A program made the translations under genes and the position numbers. A stretch of DNA of 64,000 nucleotides, taken from the NCBI RefSeq assembly GCF_000746095.1, contig NZ_JQKP01000003.1, positions 165,681 through 229,680 of the forward strand, given 5' to 3'. Of this stretch, positions 40,659-50,733 are shown in pieces. The notes under the pieces are model-generated. The model made no database searches, was not told the origin of the DNA, and saw only the letters and a program-made list of their open reading frames with translations. The stretch comes from Ferriphaselus sp. R-1. GTDB taxonomy: Bacteria; Pseudomonadota; Gammaproteobacteria; Burkholderiales; Gallionellaceae. The first letter of the stretch is position 1; every line of letters begins with the position of its first letter.

Positions 40659-41548
40659 TCATAACCCAGGGATCGCAGCATCTGTGCGCTGTCTGCCCAA
40701 CCGCTACGGACCTTGACGAACACTTCGAGGAAGACCTTGCCATCGAACAGCTTTTCCATGTCGAGGCGAGCCTGAGTGGCGATCTCTTTGAGCTTCTCGC
40801 CCTTGCTGCCGATCAGCATGGCCTTGTGCGCCTCCTTGTCCACCAGAATGCCAGCGTTGATGCGGCGTAACTTTCCTTCGAGCTTGAATTGCTCGATCAC
40901 CACACTGACCGAATACGGCAGCTCTTCGCCGGTGAAGCGGAACACCTTTTCGCGCAGGATCTCGGAGGCTAGAAAACGCTCGTTGCGGTCGGTGATCTCG
41001 TCTTCGGCGTAGATCATCTCGCCTTCCGGCAGCTTTTCGCGTACCGCTTGCAGCAAGGTATCCAGATGCTTGTTCTGGCGTGCGCTCACCGGCACGATGG
41101 CAGCGTAGGCAAAATCAGCGGACAGTTTCTGGATGAAAGGCAATAACTCGGCCTTGTCATCAAGCATGTCGGCCTTGTTCACCACCAGGATCACCGGCAC
41201 TTCGTCCGGCAGCAGTTTCACCACTTCCAGATCGCGCTCGTCATAATGGCGAGCCTCGACCACGAACAGCACCACCTGCACGTCGCGCAGACTGGTGTTG
41301 ACCACGCGGTTCATGCCGCGATTGAGCGCGTTCATGTGCTTGGTCTGGAAGCCCGGCGTATCGACGAACACATATTGGCAGTCTTCGTCGGTGCGAATGC
41401 CGTGGATGCGATGGCGCGTGGTCTGCGCCTTGCGCGAGGTGATGCTAATCTTCTGGCCGATCAGGTGATTGAGCAGAGTGGACTTGCCCACGTTGGGACG
41501 TCCGACGATGGCAACGTAACCGCTGCGGAAAGGGGTGGCTTCTGTCAT
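40655..41548 (-). CDS. era: Ribosome-biogenesis GTPase Era
   Basis: GTPase binding the 3' end of 16S rRNA during 30S assembly. The 297-residue chain has G1 [12 protein letters not shown] (17-28), G3 DTPG, G4 NKAD and a C-terminal KH domain with the motif [20 protein letters not shown]. In most betaproteobacteria lepB and rnc precede era; here a CotH-type gene lies upstream on the same strand after a terminator, so era needs its own promoter in a 59-base gap. Confidence 0.97.
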   Translation of the reverse strand: MTEATPFRSGYVAIVGRPNVGKSTLLNHLIGQKISITSRKAQTTRHRIHGIRTDEDCQYVFVDTPGFQTKHMNALNRGMNRVVNTSLRDVQVVLFVVEARHYDERDLEVVKLLPDEVPVILVVNKADMLDDKAELLPFIQKLSADFAYAAIVPVSARQNKHLDTLLQAVREKLPEGEMIYAEDEITDRNERFLASEILREKVFRFTGEELPYSVSVVIEQFKLEGKLRRINAGILVDKEAHKAMLIGSKGEKLKEIATQARLDMEKLFDGKVFLEVFVKVRSGWADSAQMLRSLGYE

Positions 41549-41584
41549 ATTGGGTCCGATGGAGTCTCCACTGCGGGCAGATCA

Positions 41585-41606
41585 AGGCCGGGTTCACACC
41601 CGGCCT
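41585..41606 (-). terminator. Hairpin terminator after the CotH-type gene
   Basis: Nine-base perfect stem AGGCCGGGT/ACCCGGCCT with a four-base loop, beginning two bases after the stop of the CotH-type gene; it is followed on the minus strand by TTGAT, a weak T-run. Confidence 0.6.
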
Positions 41607-41607
41607 A

Positions 41608-43734
41608 TTACTTCTTGAGATTGTCGATGAAGTGCTGGAACGCCTTACCGATCGGTGTCGGCACACTGACATCCTTGGTCGAAACCGCCCCCGAGCTTTG
41701 CTGGGATGGCACATCCGGGGAGTCGACACAGGCCACGAAACGGAGAGTTCGATTCGCTGCCAAGCTCAATTCACGTACGGTCAGGGTTTTCGACAGCACA
41801 TTGACGCGCGTGAACTGTGGAGTCCAGATGCCGCCATCGAGCAGCCAAAGTTGCAAATCCTTCTGCTCGCCTTCCAGGCCACGGGCATCGCTATTCTGCG
41901 AGTTTTCCTGCAGATATTCCAAAGTCACATCCGCAACCAGCGGCCCCCCGCCTTTGGTAGTCAGTTCCCAGGAACGTTTCAAGCACTGATTGGCCGATCT
42001 TTCAGGCGGCAGCGCGGGCGGTGTCTGGAAACCGAGGACCGTTGATGTGATGGTCACCGGCTTGGAGATGGAACGCACTCGGATCACTGATGCGATCTTG
42101 CCCGATTTATCCACCAGCGGGCGATCATAACCGGGACGTTGCACTGTCCAACTCGCCTGCAAGGTGCTGGCCACCGTCGGTGCAGGATTCATCGGCTGAT
42201 TAGGATCATAGACATACTGCCACTTGCTCTCATCGCCCACTGAAGCTGCCTTCAGATAGGCATAGTGCGCCAATGCAAAGTATTTGATCGCATCGGCTTG
42301 CTCGTCATAGGAATAGATCCGGTTGGACGAGAACATATCTTGCTGTGCATCGTTGATCGTATTGTTCTGAATCACGTTGACTCTGGCCGCGACCCGCTCC
42401 GGAGAGAACCAGCCATACGTACGCTCGTCGCCATAGGGTTTACCTATGCCTAACAAGTGCGCCGTCCGTCTTTTCAGCCGCTCGAACAACACCGGGTCTT
42501 CCAGCGTCTTGGTCTTGGCTTGCCCCGGGAAACCGATATCCGGGCCATAGTAATACACGAAGTTACTGTTGAACACATCACGCGGCGCGCCCAGATAAGG
42601 ATCCCAGCTGCGCCCCATGGTCAAGTCATAATCCCAAGGCATCACCTCCCACTGTGCGACTTTGTTGCTGTAGTACAGGAAGTAATTCTTATTGTAAGTA
42701 TCACCATTAGTCAGGATGCCATTGACGACGATCCAGTTCAGCAGGGAGTCGTTATGGAAATGACTGTCAACGAACTCGTGATACGAGTCTTTGGGTGTCG
42801 CAGTGATGCCATTCGCCAATTGGGCCAGATTGGCCATATTGCCATCTGCCGGAGAGAATTTCTCGTAGCAGCTATTTCCCCGGTTTAACTTCTTGCCTGT
42901 CGTCTGAGTTGGGCCATCCATCGAGGCGGCACTCAAATCACCGCAGTGCGTCGCATCATTCGGCTGATACAACTCCCCATCGGTACCCAAGCCGGCACGA
43001 TCAAACACCTCGGGCCCCACCCACTCGGTGAAGAGGAACAGTCCGACATATTTCTTGTTCAGGTAAAGCCGCGTATAGAAGGTGTTCAGCACGTTCATCC
43101 CGGCGGCACGCGCCAGATCCCAAGCCAGCCACTCGCGCAACATACTCGGGTCAGATGCCATCGAGTTGAGCGATATCTTGCGGTAACCGTACCAGTCGCC
43201 CTTACTTTCCTTATCCAGTTTCACCAGCAAGGATTTCTTGATGAAACCACGCGTCGAGCTTCCCTTGACCGAAACCCTGCCCTTCAACTGCTGCCCATCC
43301 TCCTTGAGTACGGAGACCGCAAAGCTGGAATTGTCGTGAGCCGGCTTGTAGAACAACAGCACAGACTCATCCTCATCCATTTGCAGCTCGATGCTGGCTA
43401 TCGGCAGCGGGCCATTTAGAATCTGACCGAAGGGGCCCATGTACTCCAGATTACGTGAGTCGCCACCAGCCTCCATATTGAAGCCTAATGCATCCTCATT
43501 GGCAGCCTTCTGGCGATAGTCGAAACCCGGTGCCGCCGCACCGCTTTTCTGCTTCACGACCTTGACGGCCTTCTTGGCAGGCGAAGCTGTCAGATACGGT
43601 GTCGACTTGGGGAAGAACGGGAAATCGGCAGGCGGAGCATCGGCCCCAACCGCACTCAATGACATACCGCAAGCGAAAACGGCGAGCAGCAAGCTGCCGC
43701 CGTTTCTTATCAGATCAACTCCAAGTCGCTTCAT
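41608..43734 (-). CDS. Secreted CotH-family (atypical protein kinase) protein
   Basis: A 708-residue exported protein with signal peptide residues 1-31 (cleavage after AVGA). The CotH domain spans about residues 105-500: GSSTRGFIKKSLLVKLDK with the nucleotide-contact lysines, YLNKKYVGLFLFTEWVGPEVF, and WEVMPWDYDLTMGRSWDP containing the metal-binding DYD. CotH of Bacillus spores phosphorylates coat proteins, so extracytoplasmic kinase activity is possible here; the target is unknown. The C-terminal 200 residues are a separate beta-rich region with paired cysteines. The gene starts nine bases after the outer-membrane-protein gene and ends at a hairpin. No spore genes are present, so the role must differ from the Bacillus one. 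Confidence 0.8.
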   Translation of the reverse strand: MKRLGVDLIRNGGSLLLAVFACGMSLSAVGADAPPADFPFFPKSTPYLTASPAKKAVKVVKQKSGAAAPGFDYRQKAANEDALGFNMEAGGDSRNLEYMGPFGQILNGPLPIASIELQMDEDESVLLFYKPAHDNSSFAVSVLKEDGQQLKGRVSVKGSSTRGFIKKSLLVKLDKESKGDWYGYRKISLNSMASDPSMLREWLAWDLARAAGMNVLNTFYTRLYLNKKYVGLFLFTEWVGPEVFDRAGLGTDGELYQPNDATHCGDLSAASMDGPTQTTGKKLNRGNSCYEKFSPADGNMANLAQLANGITATPKDSYHEFVDSHFHNDSLLNWIVVNGILTNGDTYNKNYFLYYSNKVAQWEVMPWDYDLTMGRSWDPYLGAPRDVFNSNFVYYYGPDIGFPGQAKTKTLEDPVLFERLKRRTAHLLGIGKPYGDERTYGWFSPERVAARVNVIQNNTINDAQQDMFSSNRIYSYDEQADAIKYFALAHYAYLKAASVGDESKWQYVYDPNQPMNPAPTVASTLQASWTVQRPGYDRPLVDKSGKIASVIRVRSISKPVTITSTVLGFQTPPALPPERSANQCLKRSWELTTKGGGPLVADVTLEYLQENSQNSDARGLEGEQKDLQLWLLDGGIWTPQFTRVNVLSKTLTVRELSLAANRTLRFVACVDSPDVPSQQSSGAVSTKDVSVPTPIGKAFQHFIDNLKK

Positions 43735-43742
43735 TATTCAGC

Positions 43743-44591
43743 TTATTTGAATGCCTTGCTGACACCCACGGAGACACCCACAGATTTGGCGGCATTTTCG
43801 CCCCATACCGTAGCCTGTGGCGTGATGTGAAAAGAGGTACGCTCACCGATCAAAGTGCTCAACTCCACGCCAACGACGACCGAGCGTGTATAAGCAAAAC
43901 GGTTACCGAACAGATTCGGGAACTGGCGATCGCCCTTGCCAAAGGTCCAATGGACATTCAGCGCCGGACCAATCTTCCAGGTATCAGAAATGGCATGTTT
44001 CCATTTAACATGGCCGGCAATCTCGGTGGCCGGAGCGCCATTCCAGACGCGCGTGAAGCCACCGTATTCCCAGTAACTATCGAGCTTGGGGAAATAACCT
44101 GGCTTGTAAGGATCTTCGTCATAGGCATCAAAGGGTGGCCCAAAATAGGCACCCGCCTCCAAGCCAACTTCGCCATAACCCAGGCGCACTGGTGCCGCAG
44201 CATCGTAGCCGCCCGGCACGATCAACTTCAACTCCCACGCCTTGCCATTGGAGAGCGCGTCCAAACGACCGCGTATACCGACGGCAACATCGCCCAAACC
44301 ACTGGCACTGTTGGGGCCGCAAGCGATCTTGTGTAAACCGGCCTGAGCAATCAACGTATAGTGATACGACAGACCGTATTCGGCATTCAGCCCCAGTCCA
44401 GTGTTATCGTGCGTGCCGCACGCGAATGGCCCCAAGACCCGGTTCTGGTTCCAGAATTGATTCGCCGTAGCATAGGACAAGTTCGCACCGATGGCTTTCT
44501 CCCCTTCACTGCGTACCCAATTACCCGCCACCGCCACATTGGACGCGACTAACAAACCAATCGCCACCATCCCCGATTTATACGTAGCCAT
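43743..44591 (-). CDS. Outer-membrane beta-barrel protein paired with the CotH-type gene
   Basis: A 282-residue exported protein: signal peptide residues 1-22 (MATYKSGMVAIGLLVASNVAVA), then alternating beta strands such as AIGANLSYATANQFW, LGLNAEYGLSYHYTLIAQAGLH, LGYGEVGLEAGAYFG and the ending SVGVSVGVSKAFK, whose terminal phenylalanine/lysine resembles an outer-membrane insertion signal. AGGGAGAG just upstream of ATG 44591 is a strong ribosome-binding site. It resembles MetA-type or phenol-degradation-associated barrels in layout only; no family is certain. It is upstream of the CotH-type gene in an apparent two-gene operon. Confidence 0.7.
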   Translation of the reverse strand: MATYKSGMVAIGLLVASNVAVAGNWVRSEGEKAIGANLSYATANQFWNQNRVLGPFACGTHDNTGLGLNAEYGLSYHYTLIAQAGLHKIACGPNSASGLGDVAVGIRGRLDALSNGKAWELKLIVPGGYDAAAPVRLGYGEVGLEAGAYFGPPFDAYDEDPYKPGYFPKLDSYWEYGGFTRVWNGAPATEIAGHVKWKHAISDTWKIGPALNVHWTFGKGDRQFPNLFGNRFAYTRSVVVGVELSTLIGERTSFHITPQATVWGENAAKSVGVSVGVSKAFK

Positions 44592-44689
44592 GAAATCTCT
44601 CCCTAAATTTATGATGAGCCACTTACGAATTTCCACTACTCGTCCCTAATTATAACCACGAGCAAAGATTCTTGGCATGTTTTCCGTAA

Positions 44690-45601
44690 TCAGCGTGACC
44701 GCCCCCCGGAGCCAGGGGGGCCGCCACGCGCTGGACGCACCTTGCCGACGGGTCGCCCCCGCCCCCCATCATCGCGCCTCACCCCTCCCGCCGTGGCCGG
44801 AGGGCGTTTCCCGGGGGGAACGACGGGCGGTGGGGATGACTCAATCTCCAGCCCCGCCCACTCCATGACCTGTTTGACCTCGCCCTCGCCCAACTCAGCC
44901 ATTTTTCCACGCTTGATGCTGGGCGGCAGATTGACGATGCCGAAGCGTACGCGGATCAAGCGGCTGACCGGCAGGCCCAGCGCTTCAAAAGTACGGCGCA
45001 CTTCCCGATTCCTGCCTTCCTTGATGACGATGCGATACCAGTGATTGAAGCCCTCACCGCCCTCGTCGACCAGTCGCTCGAACTTCACCGGACCGTCTTC
45101 CAGCTCGACCCCGCCCCCCTTGGTCATCTGCAACGTCTGCTCGACAGTCATCTCGCCTTGCACGCGCACGGCGTACTCACGTTCGACCTCGAAACGCGGA
45201 TGCATCAGCCGGTTGGCCAGTTCGCCCGAGGTGGTGAAGATCAGCAGGCCGCTGGTATTGAAATCCAGCCGACCGATGGCGATCCACTTGAGGCCGCGCA
45301 GACGTGGCAACTTGTCGAACACGGTAGCCCGCTTCTCCGGATCGTCACGGCTCACGATCTCGCCTTCCGGCTTGTGATACAGCAGCACACGGGGCAACTC
45401 GGCACCCGGAGCCTTCACGTTGATCCAGCGCTTGCCGACGCGCACCTCGTCGCCCTCATGGACACGCATGCCCAAGGTCGCGACCTCGCCGTTGACGGTC
45501 ACTCGGCCTGCGGTGATCCACTCTTCCATCTCGCGGCGCGAACCGACACCGGCTTGCGCCAACACCTTCTGCAACCGTTCGCCTTGCTGTTCTTCGTTCA
45601 T
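44690..45601 (-). CDS. rluB: 23S rRNA pseudouridine synthase RluB
   Basis: Makes pseudouridine 2605 in 23S rRNA. The 303-residue protein has an N-terminal S4 domain ([21 protein letters not shown]) and the RsuA/RluB catalytic domain with [26 protein letters not shown], in which D of GRLD is catalytic. The last 60 residues are a Pro/Gly/Arg-rich tail ([16 protein letters not shown]), common in this family. It overlaps recR by four bases and is the last gene of dnaX-ybaB-recR-rluB. Confidence 0.93.
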   Translation of the reverse strand: MNEEQQGERLQKVLAQAGVGSRREMEEWITAGRVTVNGEVATLGMRVHEGDEVRVGKRWINVKAPGAELPRVLLYHKPEGEIVSRDDPEKRATVFDKLPRLRGLKWIAIGRLDFNTSGLLIFTTSGELANRLMHPRFEVEREYAVRVQGEMTVEQTLQMTKGGGVELEDGPVKFERLVDEGGEGFNHWYRIVIKEGRNREVRRTFEALGLPVSRLIRVRFGIVNLPPSIKRGKMAELGEGEVKQVMEWAGLEIESSPPPVVPPGKRPPATAGGVRRDDGGRGRPVGKVRPARGGPPGSGGRSR

Positions 45602-46197
45602 TCTCTCACCTCGCGCCGCTCCAGCACGGCCTGTGCCAAGGTCCCGCTATCCACATGTTCCAGCTCACCGCCCACCGGCAGACCGCGCGCGATGCGCGAC
45701 ACCTTGATGCCCTGTGCGCGCAACAAGGTGGCAAGGTAGTGCGCCGTGGCATCCCCTTCCACCGTAAAGTTAGTCGCCAAGATAACTTCGCAAGATTGCT
45801 CCTGGGCGCGACGGATCAGCCGCTCCAGCGGCAGATCACGGGCCACCACGCCATCCAGCGGCGACAAGCGCCCCATCAGCACGAAATACATGCCGCGATA
45901 GCATTGCGTCTGCTCCATCATCAGCAGATCCGCCGGCATCTCGACCACGCACAGCAGGCTGTCGTCCCGTTTGCCGGAACTGCACAGAGAGCAGACTTCT
46001 TCCTCGGAAAAGCTGTTGCACTTGGCACAGTGCCGCAAGTTACCCACCGCCTGTTCCAGCGTATGTGCCAGCCGCAACGCCCCCGACTTGTCCCGCTGCA
46101 ACAGATGGTAGGCCATGCGCTGTGCGGATTTCGGCCCGACTCCGGGCAGACAGCGCAATGCGTCGATCAGCGCTTCAAGACTGGTGGGTGTGTTCAT
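45598..46197 (-). CDS. recR: Recombination protein RecR
   Basis: Partner of RecO in RecA loading. The 199-residue protein has the helix-hairpin-helix [20 protein letters not shown] near the N-terminus, the four-cysteine zinc site [16 protein letters not shown] (about 57-72), and a Toprim domain beginning [16 protein letters not shown]. Length and domain order match the family. It lies four bases after ybaB and overlaps rluB by four. Confidence 0.97.
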   Translation of the reverse strand: MNTPTSLEALIDALRCLPGVGPKSAQRMAYHLLQRDKSGALRLAHTLEQAVGNLRHCAKCNSFSEEEVCSLCSSGKRDDSLLCVVEMPADLLMMEQTQCYRGMYFVLMGRLSPLDGVVARDLPLERLIRRAQEQSCEVILATNFTVEGDATAHYLATLLRAQGIKVSRIARGLPVGGELEHVDSGTLAQAVLERREVRE

Positions 46198-46201
46198 CCG
46201 C

Positions 46202-46528
46202 TCAGAATGGCAGATTCAGACCGGGCGGCAGATTCATCCCAGCGGTAAAACCGCTCATGCGCTGCTGGGTGGTGGTCGCCGCCTTCTTCATGGCATCGTT
46301 CAACGCAGCCACAATCAGGTCTTCCAGCATGTCCTTGTCGTCAGCCAGCAGACTGTCGTCCAGCGACACGCGGCGCACGTTATGCCCGCAGGTCATCACC
46401 ACCTTGACCATGCCTGAGCCGGACACGCCCTCGACCTCGATGGTCTCCAGCTCGGCCTGCGCCTTCTTCATGTTGGCCTGCATCTGTTGCGCCTGCTTCA
46501 TCAGACCGCCCAATCCACCCTTCATCAT
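46202..46528 (-). CDS. ybaB: YbaB/EbfC nucleoid-associated protein
   Basis: DNA-binding homodimer of 108 residues: [40 protein letters not shown], then [30 protein letters not shown], the whole family pattern. GGAGG eight bases before ATG 46528 sets the start; the next ATG codon is three bases later. The dnaX-ybaB-recR order is conserved across proteobacteria, and the dnaX stop lies 16 bases upstream. Confidence 0.95.
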   Translation of the reverse strand: MMKGGLGGLMKQAQQMQANMKKAQAELETIEVEGVSGSGMVKVVMTCGHNVRRVSLDDSLLADDKDMLEDLIVAALNDAMKKAATTTQQRMSGFTAGMNLPPGLNLPF

Positions 46529-46544
46529 TGCCACTTCCTCCAAA

Positions 46545-48164
46545 TCACTGTTGTTGTATGGGTTTGATCGAATTCTCGACGAGCTGCGCATCGAGCCGCT
46601 CGCGGGCCTCGCGCACGAAATCATCGCCGCCGATGGAGGCTTCTGCCTGCTGCTGGCGCGATTGTCTGACCTGCTGCTCGACCACGGCAGGTGTGACTTT
46701 GTCACCACCAGCACCCAGATTGACCTGCAAGCGCACCTCACGACCGAAATGATCGCTCAAAGCCGCTTGCAGCCTGTCCTGCGCCATACGGCTACTCAGC
46801 AACTTTTGCTGGGGAGCGAGGCTGAGCGTAATCACGCCCTCGGCATAGCTGTCGAGTACGCAGTGCTTGGCCAACTCCAGCGCCATTGCCTGCAGGTTCA
46901 ATCGAGCGACCAGCGCGACCCAGTCCAGCTCGCCGCCTGATGGCTCGGCGGACGGAGCTACATAACTGCTCGGCGCTATTTCCCGCACCACCGGCGCGGC
47001 AAGTGGCATCGGGGCAGCCACCGCCGGCCTGGAAACTGGCACAGCCAGAGCCGCACGCTCGGGCAAGGCCCCTGCTCCCGCCGGTTTGAACGCCAACATC
47101 CGCAGCAAGGTCATGGTGAATCCGGCATATTCGTCCGGAGCAAGGTCAATCTCGTTACGCCCATGGATGGCGATCTGGTAGTACAGCTGCACCGTTTCCG
47201 GGCTGAATAGCTGGGCTAATTCCAGCAGTCGCACCCGCTCCGGCTCATCATCGGCGATGGCCTGTGGCACGGTCTGCGCCAGGGCGATGCGATGCAACAG
47301 GCTGGCCATCTCCTGCAAAGCGACCTCGAACGCGATACTGCGACTCTGCATGGCATCAGCGAGCTGCAACATCCCGGCACCGTCACCCGCTGCCAGTGCC
47401 TGCAACAGATCATGCAGATACCCCTGATCGACCGCGCCCAGCATGGTGCGCACCACCGCCTCGCCCACGCTGCCCGCCGCGAACGCGATGGCTTGATCCA
47501 TCAGGCTGAGCGCGTCGCGCATACTGCCCTGCGCCGCCCGAGCGATCAGCATCAACGCCGCCGGCTCGTTGGCGATGCCTTCCTGTCCGAGCACATGCTG
47601 CAAGTGCTGCAGGATGAGCTGCGGCGGCAGTTGCTTGAGGTTGAACTGCAAGCAGCGCGACAGCACGGTGACCGGGATCTTCTGCGGATCAGTGGTGGCG
47701 AGAATGAACTTGACGTGCGCAGGCGGCTCTTCCAGCGTCTTCAACATGGCGTTGAAAGCCGACTTCGACAGCATGTGCACTTCGTCGATGATGTACACCT
47801 TGAAGCGCCCGACGGTCGGTGCGTACAGTGCGCTCTCCAGCAACTCGCGCATGTTATCCACTTGCGTGTTGGAGGCCGCATCCAGCTCGATCAGATCGAC
47901 GAAACGTCCGCTATCGATCTCGGTACAGGCGCTGCACACCCCGCACGGCGTGGCCGTGACACCCGATTCGCAGTTGAGCGACTTGGCGAAGATGCGCGCG
48001 ATGGTGGTCTTGCCCACACCGCGCGTGCCGGTGAACAGATAGGCATGATGCAAACGGTTCTGCTCCAGCGCATTGGAAAGTGCGCGCACCACATGCTCCT
48101 GCCCTGCCAGCTGGGCGAAACTGCGCGGACGCCATTTGCGGGCTAGGACGGAAGAGGCAGACAA
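46545..48164 (-). CDS. dnaX: DNA polymerase III subunit gamma/tau
   Basis: Clamp-loader ATPase. The 539-residue protein has Walker [21 protein letters not shown] (about 46-65), the zinc cluster with [11 protein letters not shown], the DEVHMLS Walker B region and the SRCLQFNLK sensor; the C-terminal third binds polymerase alpha and DnaB. I see no E. coli-like AAAAAAG frameshift site, so production of a short gamma form is not supported. Its start lies about 75 bases after the SRP RNA, on the same strand. It heads dnaX-ybaB-recR-rluB. Confidence 0.96.
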   Translation of the reverse strand: MSASSVLARKWRPRSFAQLAGQEHVVRALSNALEQNRLHHAYLFTGTRGVGKTTIARIFAKSLNCESGVTATPCGVCSACTEIDSGRFVDLIELDAASNTQVDNMRELLESALYAPTVGRFKVYIIDEVHMLSKSAFNAMLKTLEEPPAHVKFILATTDPQKIPVTVLSRCLQFNLKQLPPQLILQHLQHVLGQEGIANEPAALMLIARAAQGSMRDALSLMDQAIAFAAGSVGEAVVRTMLGAVDQGYLHDLLQALAAGDGAGMLQLADAMQSRSIAFEVALQEMASLLHRIALAQTVPQAIADDEPERVRLLELAQLFSPETVQLYYQIAIHGRNEIDLAPDEYAGFTMTLLRMLAFKPAGAGALPERAALAVPVSRPAVAAPMPLAAPVVREIAPSSYVAPSAEPSGGELDWVALVARLNLQAMALELAKHCVLDSYAEGVITLSLAPQQKLLSSRMAQDRLQAALSDHFGREVRLQVNLGAGGDKVTPAVVEQQVRQSRQQQAEASIGGDDFVREARERLDAQLVENSIKPIQQQ

Positions 48165-48240
48165 GGTCAGAACCGTTAAGAGTGGCTAAATTCGTTAGTC
48201 GACGGACCCGGCCACGCCGGGCCCCAACTGCCAATAGGGA

Positions 48241-48336
48241 GGCGAGCCTTACCCCCGGCACTTGCAACGATTGGCTGTGGCTGCTTCCTTCCGGACCTGA
48301 CCAGGTTCACCATGTCGCAATGCGGGGAGACCCGCC
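48241..48336 (-). ncRNA. ffs: Signal recognition particle 4.5S RNA
   Basis: On the minus strand this reads GGCGGGTCTCCCCGC at the 5' end and GGCTCGCC at the 3' end, which pair. The apical domain has the invariant GTCAGGTCCGGAAGGAAGCAGCC (written here as the parts GTCAGGTCCGGAAGG and AAGCAGCC), the SRP54-binding loop. About 96 bases is right for the bacterial small SRP RNA. Its position just upstream of dnaX is frequent in proteobacteria. Exact ends are approximate. Confidence 0.95.
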
Positions 48337-48450
48337 AATTCTTGAAATCCGTGTCTCAGGAAACCAAGCACCGAGACAGGCGCGCATGATAGTCGAAAAG
48401 CGGGGATAAATCCACGGAAGGATGCCGGTTCAATGGGTGCCACCGCCATA

Positions 48451-48479
48451 CCGTTCGTGCTGAGCTTGTCGAAGCATGG
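48451..48479. repeat. Half of a widespread palindromic repeat
   Basis: The 29-base unit beginning CCGTTCGTGCTGAGC and ending GTCGAAGCATGG-like sequence matches one arm of a palindromic repeat dispersed in many bacterial genomes (TTCGACAAGCTCAGCACGAACGG on the other strand). The second arm is not present here. Confidence 0.5.
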
Positions 48480-48512
48480 ACGTAGGCCGCTGGTTTGGAT
48501 TAATTCAACATC

Positions 48513-49068
48513 AAAACCGTCGGGGGTGGCCCGACAGCCGTTCACTTTTTCTTGTTCACCAAGAAAAAGTGACCAAAAAGAAGGCGACCCTGCTGTAGCG
48601 CTCTGCGGGTTCCTTCGGTCGGACAATAAAATTGGGCGGCTGCGCAACTCGCACGATCCGCTACGCGGCCACGTGCTCAAACAGTGCTCGCCTTCTCCCC
48701 AATTTTATCGCCCGCCCTCAGCGCCACAGAAGGGAGGAAAAATCAAAACCCAAAAGCAGTGAGCGGGCAAAGCCCGCCTCACCAACACCAAAAAACAATC
48801 GTGCGCGCAGCGCACACAAAACCGTCTTTGACTTGCCCTCCCCTGTACGTCCGCTGAGTAGCGCAGACCAGACAGGAGTAGCCCGACGAATATGTTTGAG
48901 CACGTGGCCGCGTAGCGGATCGTGCGAGTTTATGAGGAGGCCTGTCTGGTTGAGCAACGCAGGGAACCCACGAAGTGGGCGGCGCACCGGGGTCGCCTTC
49001 TTCTTGGTTACTTCTTCTTGGCGACGCAAGAAGAAGTAACTAGCTGTCGGGCTACCCCCGACGGTTTT
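48513..49068. repeat. 556-base inverted-repeat element between SRP RNA and fumarase
   Basis: The 26-base ends (48513-48538 and 49043-49068) are inverted repeats matching at 25 of 26 positions. Next to them both arms carry related sequences encoding a lysine-rich motif, with their own small hairpins (48539-48600 and 48980-49042). An internal 38-base pair (48646-48683 and 48893-48930) is a perfect inverted repeat. Open frames inside follow the repeat sequence and show no protein family, so I regard it as non-coding. It resembles a non-autonomous mobile element. Confidence 0.85.
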
Positions 49069-49114
49069 CGGTAAGATTCTCCACGTTCACTTCCAGATAA
49101 GCCGTGTTCTTCCC

Positions 49115-50635
49115 TTACACAGCCTTAACAGGGATCCCGGCGATCCGGCTTTGCCACTCCTTCGGCCCCGTCTCATGCACCGACCTGCCCTGCGTATCCA
49201 CCGCCACGGTCACCGGCATGTCCTTCACTTCGAATTCGTAGATCGCCTCCATCCCCAGATCAGCAAAAGCCACCACACGCGATTTCTTGATCGCTTTGGC
49301 GACGAGGTAGGCCGCGCCGCCGACAGCGATGAGATAGACCGCGCCGTGCTTTTTGATCGCCTCGATGCCCATCTTGCCGCGTTCGGATTTGCCGACCATG
49401 CCAATCAATCCGGTCTCCGCCAGCATGGTCTCGGTGAACTTGTCCATGCGCGTGGCCGTCGTCGGGCCAGCGGGGCCGACCACTTCGTCGCGCACCGGAT
49501 CGACCGGGCCGACGTAGTAGATGAAGCGACCATTGAAATCCACCGGCAGCGGCTCGCCCTTCGCCAGCATGTCCACCATGCGCTTGTGCGCGGCATCACG
49601 TCCGGTCAGCAGCTTGCCGGACAGCAGCAGCGTCTCGCCCGGTTGCCAGTGGGCGATGTCTGCGCGCGTGACGGTGTCGAGGTTCACCCGGCACGCATCC
49701 GGCGCAGGGTGCCAATGCACATCGGGATAGTCTTCGATCTTCGGCGGCGTGAATTCCGCCGCGCCGCTGCCATCCAGCGCGAAATGCACGTGGCGCGTGG
49801 CCGCGCAATTGGGGATCAGCGCGATGGGTTTGGAGGCGGCGTGGGTGGGGTAATCGAGGATGCTCACGTCGAGGATGGTGGTCAGCCCGCCCAGGCCCTG
49901 CGCGCCGATGCCGAGCGCGTTGACCTTGTCGTAGATTTCGATGCGCAGCTCTTCGATACGATTCTGCGGCCCGCGCGCCTTCAGCTCGGTCATGGAAATG
50001 GGTTCCATCAGCGCCTGCTTGGCCAGCAGCATGGCCTTCTCCGCCGTACCGCCGATGCCGATGCCAATCTGCCCCGGCGGGCACCAGCCCGCGCCCATGC
50101 CGGGCAACTGGCTCACCACCCACTCCACGATGTCGTCGCTGGGATTCAGCATGCCGAAGCGCGATTTGTTCTCCGAACCACCGCCCTTGGCCGCGATGTC
50201 GACTTCCACCGTATTCCCCGGCACCAACTCGAAATGCACCACGGCGGGCGTGTTGTCGCCAGTGTTCTTGCGTTTGCCCGCCGGGTCGGCCACGATGGAA
50301 GCGCGCAACACATTGTCCGGATGCAGATAGGCGCGGCGCACGCCCTCGTTCACCATCTCCGCCACGCTCAGGGTCGCCCCCTCCCAGCGCACGTCCATAC
50401 CTACCTTGACGAAGGCGACCACGATGCCGGTGTCCTGACAGATCGGACGTTTACCCAGCGCGCACATGCGCGAGTTGGTCAGGATCTGCGCCATCGCGTC
50501 CCTGGCGGCAGGCGATTCCTCGCGGCGATAGGCCTCGGCCAGCGCCTGCACGTAGTCCTGCGGGTGGTAGTAAGAAATGAATTGCAGCGCGTCGGCGATG
50601 CTGGCGATGAAGTCTTGCTGGCGAATGGCGGTCAT
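49115..50635 (-). CDS. Class I (Fe-S) fumarate hydratase
   Basis: Interconverts fumarate and malate with an oxygen-sensitive 4Fe-4S cluster. The 506-residue single chain joins the alpha domain (NSRMCALGKRPICQDTGIVVAFVKVG, with two of the cluster cysteines) and the beta domain (VGPAGPTTATRMDKFTETMLAETGLIGMVGKSERG) as in FumA/FumB. The third ligand cysteine is likely in LIPNCAATRHVHF. It is divergent from rbgA. No ribosome-binding anomaly is seen. Class II fumarase is not in the window. Confidence 0.95.
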   Translation of the reverse strand: MTAIRQQDFIASIADALQFISYYHPQDYVQALAEAYRREESPAARDAMAQILTNSRMCALGKRPICQDTGIVVAFVKVGMDVRWEGATLSVAEMVNEGVRRAYLHPDNVLRASIVADPAGKRKNTGDNTPAVVHFELVPGNTVEVDIAAKGGGSENKSRFGMLNPSDDIVEWVVSQLPGMGAGWCPPGQIGIGIGGTAEKAMLLAKQALMEPISMTELKARGPQNRIEELRIEIYDKVNALGIGAQGLGGLTTILDVSILDYPTHAASKPIALIPNCAATRHVHFALDGSGAAEFTPPKIEDYPDVHWHPAPDACRVNLDTVTRADIAHWQPGETLLLSGKLLTGRDAAHKRMVDMLAKGEPLPVDFNGRFIYYVGPVDPVRDEVVGPAGPTTATRMDKFTETMLAETGLIGMVGKSERGKMGIEAIKKHGAVYLIAVGGAAYLVAKAIKKSRVVAFADLGMEAIYEFEVKDMPVTVAVDTQGRSVHETGPKEWQSRIAGIPVKAV

Positions 50636-50733
50636 GGCGTTTCAGCTGTAGTGGCGAGCGCCGATTATGGTTGCTCGAAGCAGGTGCGTCAAACAAGGTA
50701 GAATCGCCCGTCCCCAATCCCAGATGTCCCAGC

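Noticed and set aside
46545..48164. Programmed frameshift in dnaX giving gamma
   Set aside because: No AAAAAAG-type slippery run with a following hairpin was found in the gene.
48433..49029. Open frames of about 100 residues inside the inverted-repeat element
   Set aside because: They follow repeat DNA in both directions, show lysine runs dictated by the repeat and match no protein family.
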